The position numbers and the translations under genes are program-made. Of a stretch of 64,000 nt of DNA, positions 25,011 to 37,800 are shown in pieces. The notes below the pieces were generated by a model. It was not told the origin of the DNA. It saw only the letters and a program-made list of their open reading frames with translations, and searched no databases. The stretch covers positions 310,001 through 374,000 of the forward strand of contig ML133394.1 in the NCBI GenBank assembly GCA_003864495.1, in the 5' to 3' direction. Position 1 is the stretch's first letter; the number at the start of each line of letters is the position of its first letter. Source of the DNA: Nemopilema nomurai. Taxonomy: Eukaryota; Cnidaria; Scyphozoa; Rhizostomeae; Rhizostomatidae.

Positions 25011-25256
25011 AGTTTAAGTAAAGCCCAAATCGATAGAAATCCGAATCGATAGAAGCCCGAATCGATAGAAATCCGAATCGATGGAAATCCGAATCGATGC
25101 AACCCAAACTGTTAGATACCCTAATAGTTAGAAACTTAAACCCATAGAGACTCAAATCGGCAGAGCCCGAATCGATAGAAGCCCGAATCGATAGAAATCC
25201 GAATCGATGGAAGTCCGAATCGATAGAAATCCGAATCGATGCAACCCACAGTCTAT
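25011..25256. repeat. Minisatellite with 16-bp unit
   Basis: Units of the type ATCGATAGAAATCCGA (with AGCCC and TGGAA variants) recur exactly every 16 bp at 25029, 25045, 25061, 25077 and 25093. A degenerate middle part follows, and then about five more good units to 25250. The unit is not a multiple of three, and any open frame across it is a by-product. Each unit contains the palindrome ATCGAT. Confidence 0.85.
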
Positions 25257-28200
25257 AAGGTAACATAGCAATTTAGGTGTGAAACATTAGTTTTAGGTTT
25301 AATTGCAGCACAAGTGGCTTGACATTAATGATCGAGTGTGTGGATAAAAGTTCAAGCCAAATGGGAACCAAATTAGAGACTGGGTCAGTCAAGGTTGCAT
25401 CCGTTAGATCGTAATTTCACCGTGGATACAGACGCTATTAACATTCTGCTGAACTCGTAAAACACCCCGACATTTGAATGGAATCTTCAGAAACCGATAA
25501 TCGACACAGTCTTGTCCAAGGATATGCAATTAAAAGAAATTACGAGGCTAATTCTCGCAGCGCAGTTGTAAGTAAATGAAATTCATTGTCAGTTTTAAGG
25601 TTTTCGAAGAGCTGATGAGAGTACATAGCGGAATAAATCAAAGGACCCAACAGTAGGTGGTTGTGTAATGACCAATTTAAGGCTGATAAATCTAAGGAAA
25701 TCTAGCTAATGACACAGGCCAGTGCGGGACAGTGGTGTTCAAGCATTTATTGGTAGCACCCATTCTGAGGCTGATTTATATTCCAAATCTTGTTACCGCT
25801 CATCGAAATCTTGGCCTTAATTCCACAGCCTTCTCGTGATAATTCTACTTTGGAAGCTACCCTTGGCACAATTTTGAATTATATCTTCTACTAATAAAAG
25901 CAATGAATGACCAAATCATAGTACACTTCATACATAAATACTGACAAATTAAGAACATACAATTCTGAAGAGACTGCGTACAACTTGGACAGCTCCTGCC
26001 TTCAATAAAAATACATTTCTACCTTGCACCAAATTTCAAGAGCAACATATATGTATAGTACACTTTTCAAATGATGACATCACAGCTCCTTTTCAAGATG
26101 AATGAAAGGCAATAAGAACATAAGAACATCTTGATCCAAGGCTGACTTAATTGGGCTTGACAGTAATTCTATAGAAGAATAAGAATCAGCGAAGAATGAA
26201 GAAAAAGGAGGGAAAATGAATAACAAAAAGAAGATGGAAGAATGGAAAGTAGAAAGGAGGAAAATGATTCAATGTAACCTTGGACGTAAAAACCAAAGCT
26301 TCTGAAAAAGTCATTGCATAGTTTTCCTACATTTATCAATCACCACAATCTAAAATTCTTTGCTCTTCTCACTCCATTGCATACTAATACTTCCTGGCTT
26401 TCCTCACAAAGCGCTTTTTAAAATTATTTAAGAATCAAAAACTGAATTATCTTAGTCATTCTCGGTTACTTAGACTTTTACCTCTGACCAAACTGATAGG
26501 CCTACACCACTGTGGCGTAACGCATGGGTTGCACCTTTAAGCACAGAACGAAGGACCCCCCAGAAAATTTGTTTGGGATATAGGCGTTTCTTTCAAAGAT
26601 TCACAACATCATAAAAGTGGGCGTATGACTTGTTTTTACTTCTTAATATGAACACATACTATTTATGTAACTACAAAGCCATTTAACTTAAATTGATAGA
26701 AATTTTACTTGAGGCCGAAGATATCCCTAGAAATCTTATATTTAACATGATTTCATATCTTGATAATTGTTTTGTTGATGTTAGTTAATGTTTATCAGAA
26801 ATTGTATGTAACGCTGTAAAAAAGGATACATTGCAAAGAAAAATAGGAGCCCCAAACCATTAGTTTCACTAAGGGCCCCACGCTACTTCGTTCATCCACA
26901 CCATCTTTCTATGGCTTTCGGGGCAGATTCAATATCAGGAGACCGATTATTGTTGTATCCTTATAAAAATTAAAAAATAACAACACACACTATCACAATA
27001 ACAAAATAGGAAAGAAACGAGTTCTATTGATAATATCATTGGGAGCGATACCATCAGTGGTCATAACATGTAACGATACAGATACCATGGCTACACCAAA
27101 CTTTGTGTTGCGTTAGCTTGAAGGTATACCGATAGGTAATTAATATAAGGACGCCACTGCCCATCCATGCAGTAATTGGTAGTGCCTTTGATGCATATAT
27201 ATTGATACATTATACACATGTCTATTGCATTAACAATTGTGCATCTAGAAATAACTAAAAAGTATATGAACCATCCTCTTGCCTAAGTGGTGACTTGCCT
27301 AAAAGGAGAGTTGAAAATAAGCAGTTTGGTCATAGTCTTCCGTAGTAAGCTTGCTACATATTAATGATAAAAAAGAAAGACAAAAGATAAAAGAACGAGG
27401 GTTATACAAAATATCAGTAGTATTATCATCACATGTTCAACATTCCACATAGAACGGTATTGACAATGTCATTGATACATTAATACATCTCATTGATACA
27501 TCTCCCACCAACTCGTGATTCACAAAGCATGCTATATAGAGAGTAGGAAAATTATGGATCATCTCCAGATTAAATACTTTTTAAAACCACATGACAAACT
27601 GCCAACTTTTACTTGTATGCTTTTGCACAAGGAAAAAAGCCGACGAGACTTTTGGTGCCAAAACCACTACCACGAGACCACGTTTCTAAAATGACCACTG
27701 GACACGTATCTAAATTGTACTAAAGGATACTTAAAATTCATTAGAAATTACTCTAGCTATCGTTATAGGAAGAGAATAATTGTTATACTTCAGTAAAAAT
27801 GAGTGTACAATCAACCCTTGTACAAGAAAGGATTTTCAAACACTGTCAATTTTTGCATGTTAAAATATTGGCTTCCAAAATTGCTATTGACAAACAGAGT
27901 TCTATAATTGCAATGTAGTTAGATTGGTAAATTATCTCAGAGGTAGCAAAGGCATTTGTTGAATAATAATAAAAGGAGCATATGAATGTACGCAATTTAC
28001 ATCACAAGACCAAGTAGCAAAAATAGCGGTGTATACTGTCAAAGTTGCGGATGACAATGGGCGTGGCAGGTTACTTTAGGGCGGGATACTGAATTCATCA
28101 AAACCAGAGAAAAGAAGAACTGACAGTCTTGTGATCTGCTTGACCACATAGTGCGTCAATGGACCACAAGGACTTTCAGTCTTGCCCTAATTGTTTTGGA

Positions 28201-29820
28201 ATAAAGAATTAAGAGCAACTTCCAAAAGAATAAATACGAACTACTCTCATTTAGGCGATGTTCAAACTTTGCGAAAAGAACCATGAACATTGACATCAAC
28301 GTTTTCTAACAAATCTGATGTAATAAATATAATATAATAACAGCCTGACCTTATCACTGCTAGCAATGATTGTGAATGTCATAAAGGTTAAAAACCTCCC
28401 TTAAAAGACAACAACATAAAATGCTTGAAAATTGAAAAAATGCCAATGAACATCTAAACGAATCTAGCTATGTGTCAAGAATCGGTTAAATGAAACATGT
28501 GGAATGTCGTATTTTAACGTATCTCTCAATTGATTATAATGTGGAATGGAAAGAGGAACAAGAAGATTTTATTAAAAACGTGTAAACTTTATAGGACCCA
28601 ATCTTCGATTTGCCATTTTCTCCCTTATCGTTTAGTTTTTGTTCACTTTCTGTGCTTTATTGCGTTGGTTATGCTACTTTTATCAATCATGGCTAAAAAT
28701 TTTCAACCATGATGCAGATAAAACAATGAATGAGATTTGGTACTTGGAATGAAACCCTTAAAAAGACCTTATGAGAATCTAGAGTGCTAGGACTATAAGA
28801 AGCCTCTTGTTATCGTATTGAAGATCTTGCAAAGTGCCAAAGACAATTATCATTCAGTTTTAGCTATTGGTTCGTGTTGTGGTGGAAAACCCCTATATGA
28901 TTTTGCAAGCATAACGGTATCTTTAAAACCAGATTGATCGTTCAATCATTGCAGCTTCTCAACGAACTGGATGTGCCAACAAACTAAACCGTCCTTCCCT
29001 TAATAATGAACATACATTGCTGTTAAAAAAACTATTTCCTTGTGCAACTATCTTGTGCAGCCTTCAATGGCAAAGGACCCCAGCTATAATCTCATCAAAA
29101 CGAAGAAACACTCAAGAAAAAGCAAATTCTGCATTCTATAGAAGCATTGAAAGCTTGAGTACTCAAAACTGACCCTTAGATCTGAAAAAGAAAAAAAAGT
29201 TCCTCAGCAAGTAGCAGTTGCCCCTCTCGACTGTTGATACAAACGAGAAGAAGGTCTAGGCAGAAAAACGCCCATTTTTCGCGATCTAAAGAGTATTAAG
29301 CGAGGGAAGGCGTTTAATGTCTAGTGTGACTTTGCAGTGTGGTTGTACTATGCAGACGAAATCACATTTAGAATCCATTCAAAGGTTTAACTCTGTGTAA
29401 ACCAATTCGAGATAAATGATCTTGGTAGCCCTTGTGACCCTAGCAAAGTAAGAACGTTCGTTTTCAATTAGGAAACAACTGCAACAACTCATTTAAGAAT
29501 GTTAAGGACTGTTAGCTCGCGCGCTTTCAAAATAAGTAAGATTCTGGAATAACTGGAGGATGAATAGGTTACTATCAAAAAGGGGGTGCTCTATTCTAGA
29601 TAAACTTTGCTACTGACAGTGTTTCTCTATAACATTTCCTTCTCATACCAACGTTCCACTGTGATAAACCATTTATTTGCCGTCTGGTGAGCAGTTTTCA
29701 TAATGTTGTGAGCTACATGCATGGCTTGCTGGACGTGGAATCTAAATGGAGTAATTAACTGAACTGCTCTCACCCAAATCAGAAAATGACAACACAAGAT
29801 TGACTGTTTACTAAGCAAGC
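25257..29820. other. Intergenic, no recognisable gene
   Basis: AT-rich sequence with no supported exon. A purine-rich stretch lies at about 26172-26266. Strings such as CATTGATACAT recur loosely between 27170 and 27500, without a clear repeat structure. I see no RNA gene or family-level protein similarity. Confidence 0.4.
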
Positions 29821-29826
29821 ACAAGA

Positions 29827-30340
29827 TTGGAAATCGTATTAAGTGTATGAATATGGAAATTGTCAGAAGAAACACTTTCTGTATATTTGTCAACTTTTGC
29901 CTTCCCCATAAAATTATGATACTTCCTGAGGCAAGAGTTAAAACGGTTATAAGCAGTGCTTGGAAACTTGGTCTTGCATCGTTTTAACATCTTATAGAGT
30001 GGCTATTCACACCTTTATATATACCAAACTCTGTGTATAGATGTGGAGATCTTGAAAGAGAAACTTATTTTATATCTGTCAACTTTTGTCTCCGTTTAGA
30101 AATTATAATTTTTTTGACAAGAGTTCAAATTCCTATAAAATGTGCTTGGCAACTTGGTCTTGCACCGTTTAAACATCTTATGAATTGGTTATTCATATAA
30201 TTGTATACACTGAGTTATGTGTAGAGACAGGAAGAGTTTCAGGGAAAACATTTTCTTTGTATTGATCATCTTTCTTCTTATCCAAGAATGAACCATACTC
30301 CCCAAGATAAGAGGCAAAAAGTTTATAAATCGTGTTTCGT
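29827..30340. repeat. Tandem repeat, unit about 187 bp, about 2.5 copies
   Basis: GTGCTTGGAAACTTGGTCTT at 29956 is matched by GTGCTTGGCAACTTGGTCTT at 30142 (186 bp apart). GTCAACTTTTG at 29889 is matched at 30078 (189 bp apart). A third, more decayed partial copy follows from about 30255. The copies are clearly diverged, so the duplication is not recent. No coding frame is shared among the copies. Confidence 0.7.
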
Positions 30341-31844
30341 ACTCTTATGTTGTTGTGTGCCATACCAATGAAGCAACGAAAAGACGACCGATTCGTGAAT
30401 CATGTATTTAGATATACACGCATTTTTTTAAAATGAACCTATCTCAATGCTAGTTCCAAAAGTTCCTTATTCGTAGACCTCAAATCATCAGATATTAGTA
30501 CCAAAAGTTCCTTAAAAATTCCTTAAGTTCTCACTTTCGGTGTTTTCACTACAATAAGTCTTAACACTTAATAGAGATAGGGGCGATCCCGTAATAGAGA
30601 TAGGGGCGAGACAGCATATGCGAAAACTACTCAATAAGCACTTGACACACGAATAGCGAACAATCTATGGGAGTATTGGCTGCAAATTAATGGAACCGGC
30701 ATTTTAGTTCTTGATGCTTGCAGTTATAAAAATATTTCAAATTGAAGAGTTTCTTAGTGATTTCGTTTTTAGTAGTATAAGTTCTTTATATATTTCGGCC
30801 TTCTACATGTAGGTTCCTTATAAAGTGGTTCCTTATAAAAAAAAGCGTGTAAACGTCTTCAAATGACAATCTTGATCAAACGTTGCGAATTTCATCGTTA
30901 CCGGCAAATTAAACTGAAAGGCGACCCAGTTCAACAAAGACACCTCACTCAACGGCCCCAGCAAGTGCGAAGTGAAATGAGAGCTTGCCGCACCAGGAGA
31001 TCGGCTCCTTTCGAAACACCACAAGCTCCAACCATAGAAGACATGAGGGGTTTGTAATCGCAGGTGATTCACTCGTACGTAGGCGGCTGAGAACCACACA
31101 GCTGCTATGCAAATGCGCCATGTACTTTATCGATTTTTGTCGGGGTTGAGTTGAGGATTCGAAAAGGAAACCTTGATAAACTTATTGCATAGATTTTGCC
31201 GTTCTCTTTAGTGGCACAGTTATCATTGTAGTATCGTGGCAAACAGAATGGGTTCACTTGACAAAAAGTGCTCACCAAGACTATCCCTTAGCTCCATACA
31301 ATTTATCCAAAAAATTAATAGATTTTATTTATTCAGGCACTTTCCATAAGTCAACAGAGGTATATTTGAGCAAATGTTTCTGATACAAAACTTTACAGTT
31401 GCGAGAAACAGAGGGGCATTGATTCAAACACGTGTCTTTTTATTTTTATCTCCGAGCTCTTTATTAGAGAACACGACGGGGAAATGGATGAAAAGATTTC
31501 TGTGGAAGAAAAATTACCAACCATGACACAAAGGTTCAATTGTGTTAGCATACGAAATTTCTTGTTTCGCTATTTCTCACAATTGTAAAGTTATACTTAT
31601 TTCAAACCAATGTAAGTTGCTTCAAAAATTAAGCCACTGAGATAGACAATTGATAAAAATGGATAAGCATTTTCTAAAATCATATTCATCTGTACGTGCA
31701 CATTTCTTATTACACCAGCTTAGTTATACAATCTTGAATACCAAAACATATTCCCATTTTGATTATTTCACATACCCAAAAATATCATACATATTTCAGA
31801 AACCCCAGCAAGTAAGATGATTAAGAATCAGACCTTGTTCAGAT
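30341..31844. other. 3' flank of MFSD9 gene
   Basis: The right part should hold the MFSD9 3' untranslated region on the minus strand; AATAAA signals on that strand lie at 31439-31444 and about 31324-31333, some 400 to 520 nt past the stop codon. At 30570-30586 and 30593-30609 a 17-bp string, AATAGAGATAGGGGCGA, is repeated directly. A slightly GC-richer patch at 30880-31080 is open on both strands without recognisable homology. Confidence 0.4.
31439..31444 (-). terminator. Candidate MFSD9 polyadenylation signal
   Basis: TTTATT on the plus strand reads AATAAA on the minus strand, about 400 nt downstream of the MFSD9 stop codon. Two further AATAAA copies at 31324-31333 are alternatives. Confidence 0.35.
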
Positions 31845-34800
31845 CTAAGCCGTTTTCTCCTTCCCTAAAGCATTATCTTTTGCTAGATCAAAGTAAAATG
31901 CCAGAAAAGTGCCACATGCTGCCAGAAACGTGCTGACGATTCCGGGTCCGTAAATGTTGACATCCTGCGCAATTCCGCCGACCGTCGGTCCGATCATTCG
32001 CGCCATGGACATGAATGAGTCGCTCAAGCCAGTGAGTAGGCCCTTTTCGGCCTCGCCGCCCTTCTTGTACATCAGCGTCGAGCTTGTCACCCTCAGAATT
32101 GGCGTCGATATGGAGAGCGGTATTAAAAAGACGATGACATACGAAATATTGGGGGCGAAGGAAATAAGTGTCAGCGCAAAAACGAGCGTGACCGAGAAAA
32201 ATCGATGCATGGACTCGGGTGAGCGAAAATGCTTGGCGATCCAGCCGACGCTCATGCCACTCGCTACTCCTAGGATTGCGGTGTAGGACATCATGTAGCC
32301 GTTGGTCTTTGGCGAAGTCGCGTGCCGATATTCCAAAATCAGATAAAAACTGCTTCGAAAGATGATCATTGACAAACTTGCAAGGAATCGCACAACAAAA
32401 ATATCGGCAACACTCGCCCATGGAACACTCTTTATCGCCTTTACGAAATCCGACGCGGACTGTAAAAGTGTCACCGAACGGTTCTCGCTTGCATTGGCTC
32501 TGCGGGGTCCGTTTGTCTTGCTGGATCCGTCAGTTTTTGCATCGCTTCGCCCTCCGTCGTTGCTACCTTTGACATCAACGGGCTTCGCACTCCCATTATC
32601 GCCATTCGGTTTAGGCCATTCTGCGTCAGGCACAAATAGCAACACAAACATTGAATTGCAGATAAAGATCAAACCTGTGATAGTAGCTACTTTCTGGAAC
32701 CCAAACTGACTCATCGCAATATGGCCCCCAATCATAGGGCCTACGATGAATCCTGAGCTGCAAATAGCATTCAGTGTCCCCAGAGCAGCAGGCCGCGTTG
32801 TTGGGGGCGTGACGTCAGCAACATACGCCTTGATTATAGCTTGACTGTGTTTCAACAGACCTTGGCAAGGAAAATTAGAATCACGCAGCTCACGAAGAAT
32901 GAAATAAAATAAAAAAAATAGCAAAGAAACTGATTAATAGAATAATAAGTCTGATTCTTCACAGGAAGAAAGACCACACATCATTTATTTCTTTTTCTTT
33001 TTAGACTCATTCAGCTTCGTTAAAGTAGTACAATAACCCAGGTAAGGGGAGACTGAGGTGGCCGGAGGGGGGTGGTTTAGAGCAAAATATTCTTTAAGGC
33101 CATGTAGAAAGAAATAGCAAGAAGTTTATAAATAGAAAGAAAGGAGATAAACTATCCTATTTTTCCTAAGTAGGGCCCTAACTATGATTTTATTTTCAAC
33201 ATAATTAAGGGTGGTCGCTTTCACTAGACCCATTCGGAAACTACACGATCTCCCCCCCCCCCCCTTTTTTTTGAAATGTCACTCGCCGGCCCTGTTACCT
33301 GTGTTATTGACAGAATTATGACTAAATACAAGCATCACTGTATTGATGCATTTTTCCTTTAATCATACTCTTCTTATTTTTCTTGCAGGACGAAATAAAA
33401 CCAACAACGTTGATTCAAATTGGTCGCAAGAAAGGAGCAATAAGTGCATCGCCAGCAAAAACACCCTCTTCTTTCTAGCTTACCTCAAGGGTTGATCACT
33501 AAAGCTAACCGAAATTCATTTCCAATAAAATTAAGATTTGCAGAAAAAATTCCTTTGCTGAATCATGTTCAATGCAGATATCAGTGCGGACTGCATTCAA
33601 AAGAGGCATTGATATTCCAGCAATGGCTAAAGGAAGATGCAATATTTAATCACTTTGTTTGAAAACTTGGATAATCTTACCAGTTGGGATTCGAGCAAGG
33701 AACATTAAGGCCAACGAATGCTTGACTCCAAGAAGCAGATATCCAATGCCACTTCCAAACAGACAAAATGATAGAACCTGATTCCGGCCAAATAGGTCGC
33801 TAGCTTGTCCCTACAAAGAGAAGGAAAAACTAGAAGAATTTTGCAAGATAAATAAACAAAGCTTTAAGGTTTTAGAAACACAGAAGCGTATTGGCTCGGG
33901 GAATGCACAGCTCCAAATCTTCTAAGAAGAATCCAAACAGAACAGTAGACGTCTTAAAATATTATTTGCAGTTAATAGTCAAGCTCTGCTAGAAATGGAC
34001 TCTGTTGGCATTACTTCAAGATAGATCTCTGCTAAGCATTTTTTGCAGTATTTCTAAGGTGTTCTTCGATCTCTGAGAGGTGACAGAGAACTCTGCATTA
34101 TTTGAGATTTATTGAAAAGTTAAAAGATGCTAAAAATTCAAGATTTATTTGACCGTAGTTATCATTTTTATTATAGTTTCATCTGACTGTGGATCGTTAA
34201 TTGTATTCGTCTAATCGATAACATTACTGCAAAGAATCATGCGCATTAATAAAGCATGCTCTCTGTGTAACCCTTAGACTTTTTTGTTAGAGAATTATTC
34301 GCCAATGATACTCTATATAAATCATACGATACCATTAGAGGACTGCTCAGCAACTGCAGGGCTCCGTACATTGAAAGGAATAAGCCAACCACGGTTGGAG
34401 ATGCACCATATTTTCTAACTTCGTGAGCGAGAAGTGGCACCAACAGGGACACAGCAAACAAGTCCTAAGGAAATCGATAAAGTTAAAATTCAAAAAAAGA
34501 ATTGGGCAAAAGCCAAAAGATATATCCTTAAAGAGGCTAAATGCTGTCACAAAAAAGCTAGAAAATGACTCGCGTGGCACCAAAATTTCATTTGATAAAG
34601 CAATATGATGAAATGTCTATCAATGCACCACAAACTGAAATATAAATTATTTTCAACAGCCAGTGGATTCTTCGTGCTCTATGGCAACAATGGATGGCTT
34701 AGGTCCCCTCTTTACTTCCCACACAAATCTCGAATCAAATAAGATTCAAAATACGCTCTTTGTCACCGTTATTTCGTAGCTGCAAAAAGTTGTTGACCTT

Positions 34801-37800
34801 CCTCCAAACCTCAAATTTATGCTCTCGACCTTTCTCATTTTAACATAACATATAATTACTAAAAAATTGCTCGAATGTGTTTTGTGAACTTTTCAAAAAT
34901 CATTTTTAACAACACTCATTAACATTCCTTTTTAGGTTTTCTCTCTATCATCACATGATTTTTAATGGTTCTATGTATTTATTTATGATTTATATTTTTA
35001 AAACTTATAAGAACTATATCAACAACATAAACTTCAATTTTTTCGCCAAAACCTTTCTCCAAACCAGGTTTGTAGGTGTGCAATTTTTTTCTGTCTCTGC
35101 GACATCTATGTCCAATTATGTTTCAATGTCCAAAATTTGATATGACACAAATGCTTTTGATTCGTTTTAGTTTCTTCACTCAACGTTTTTGTTAGAGCAA
35201 GCAAACGAAAATCCACGAACGTCAACAAAACAGATTGAGCTTGAATGGGCGTTATGTGCCAGAGTTCATTAGAGTAGCTATTTCTGAAAAATTGGCAGTA
35301 GGCCGTGGAGAATCAATTAAAGATTGCAAAGGTCAAAATCTTTTAAATATAATGTGCAGTTGATCTATAGTATTTAAGGCTTTGTGCGTGTGCGTGTCAG
35401 TGTGCAGAAGCGGGTGTCTGTGTACGTTTGTGGATTTGTATACGGATCTATTTACAGAAGCATGCAAAGAAGTGTGTGCGTTCCAGGGTGCGTGCATGGG
35501 GGCGTTGGATCTGATCGCCACCATAGAACTGTTGGAAAGCAAGTAAGTTCCAACAGCTGTGTCCACTTGAATTGGAAAATCAACCAAATACCAGACCAAA
35601 TACAACTGACAAAACAGCACCTGGAAATTCCCAGGAAGAGATAGTCTTGTTAGCTTTAGAAGAAAATGCCCCAATAACTTGCTAAATTTTCAAGTTGTAT
35701 GTGAGAACACTCATCAACAAGGTGTATGTGATAACATACCCTCAGGGTGCTTACTTCTTGTTTGGCTTTTCTAATAAAAGAGTTTGCTATTTCCTTTTCA
35801 TTTTTCAAGTTGGATTTTCTTTGTCCAAATCACTTCCACTAAGAGAGATTTGAATTCACATGCAGTTAGGGTTCAAATCAGTTTCACTTCACCATAACTT
35901 TCATCAAGGAACTTAGTGGATGATGAAAGAGGCTAGCATCAATCATCTTTCAAAGCATTTTGAAACAACATTTCAGTAACTGAAGAATTAAAATCTGGAG
36001 TACCTATAGATATTTCTTGTTTAACATAAGATTTTCTAGTGGAATATAAATGATGTTTTGTGATGCCACATAGCTGTTTTATAAGTGATCCGCGTAGTGG
36101 CATGACCATAAATAAGTGGAAAAGTACTGAATCATCAATTTTGTAGTGGGTTTTAAAAGGGGAAAACTTCAGCTTTCAATTTCTATCAGCATTTATTCGT
36201 TGAGTTTCAACATAATGTATAAACATCCTGCAACATCTGATACAGCATCACATATCCATTATTGCTTTCTGACATTTTTTCAATCCATAACTGATAGCGC
36301 TTTGCTTATCATCATCATCATAACAAATATATGGCTGATTGCTTTATGATGTTATATAATTGCTAATTGCATAACTTCAAATTGTCAACTATCATCTGCA
36401 TAAAAGCTTGGGTTATCTTAAGCTCCAGACGGATAAATCTGGAACAAGAAACATATTATGCCAAGGTAAATAAAGAATTTTAGTGCTTTGGCTCTATCAA
36501 TTTTTCGCAAAATAATATTACACAAACATGTCAAATCTAAAATCTTGCACCAAATAAACTGGCAGTTGGATGGAAGCTTGGATATGAAAGGAACAAGGTT
36601 CTAAGGTTTTGAAAATGGGGCTTCTTTTTGAAATGCAGCCTCAAAGTTGTACATGAATTGTGGCTAGAGATTACATATGTGTACTGACCATAAAAAGACA
36701 ACATCAGTAAAAGCTCAGATTGGAAACTTTGTTGTGTAAAAGCAAGACTTAGCAAGACAAAAGCAAGATAGTACAACATTAGCAAATAAGCAATGAAGAA
36801 ATTCAAAAAATGTTTTATGGGATTACTCATACAACTTATACAGCTGTTGCCAAAACTTCAAACTACCTTTTATTAAGAGAGAACATTTGGGCCTACAGTG
36901 GAAGGAAGTACAAAAGCCATTTGTGAAATTATCAAGCCAACTTTCAAACATGTATGTGATATTAGATGCAGGTCGTGATATTGTAATTGGAGCCTTCACA
37001 AAATGCAAATGTTCCAGTCTGGGTTAGAATGGCCCCAAAAGCTTGATAAGGGGCAATTCTTAAATATAACTTTACTGTTCCTTTAAAGAAAGCTTTTATG
37101 TATATAGCACTTATTAATTTCAATTAAAAGTGTAGACTTGATAAGACCAGCGCATCACACATACAGAAGGTTAAACAATAGTGATTTAAAGATGCAACAT
37201 TGCAACACCGGAAAATAAAGTGACAAAAATCAGGTGCACATATTTGCTCATTGACTTCTGACTTTTATGGGGCAAGATTCTCAAGATTATGATTACATAT
37301 TCCTTCATATTAGTAAACATCGAAATCATACTCCAGCATGGATGCATTGGAGGAAATGCCTGGCTAAAGATTTTGCCAAAAATGTGGGGGCCTAGAGGGC
37401 TGGATGGACAGAGGGTGTGGAGTTATGACACCAGACATGTCAACTTTCCAAGTTTTGCTAGGAGACACAAGACTTTGCTTGCTTTTTTAGCTTCCTAATT
37501 TTTTGCAATTTTCTCCTGTTTTTTCTTGTTTTTTTTTGTAGAGTTTTTCTAGTAGAAGAATTGATAGAAATGACATTTTTTGTGGCAAAGTTTTCTGTTA
37601 GTGTTTGCAAATTAAGAAAACTTTAAAAAAACAATAGAAGGATTCTACCCATCATAATTATTGTCATAAACTGATTTTCACCATGACTTTTTTGACATGT
37701 TTATAAATTTAACAGACTTCAGGGATCATCCTCTTTTTGGCCAAATGTCCCAGTTTTCTCAACAAAAAATCTGAAATCTCCAGCTTTTCAAAATTATAGG

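Noticed and set aside
24976..25266. Minus-strand frame with repeated IDSDFHRFGFLSIR segments
   Set aside because: It is a translation of the 16-bp minisatellite, not a repeat protein.
31888..32709. Several open frames on both strands within MFSD9 exon 4
   Set aside because: Shadows of the long, GC-richer coding exon.
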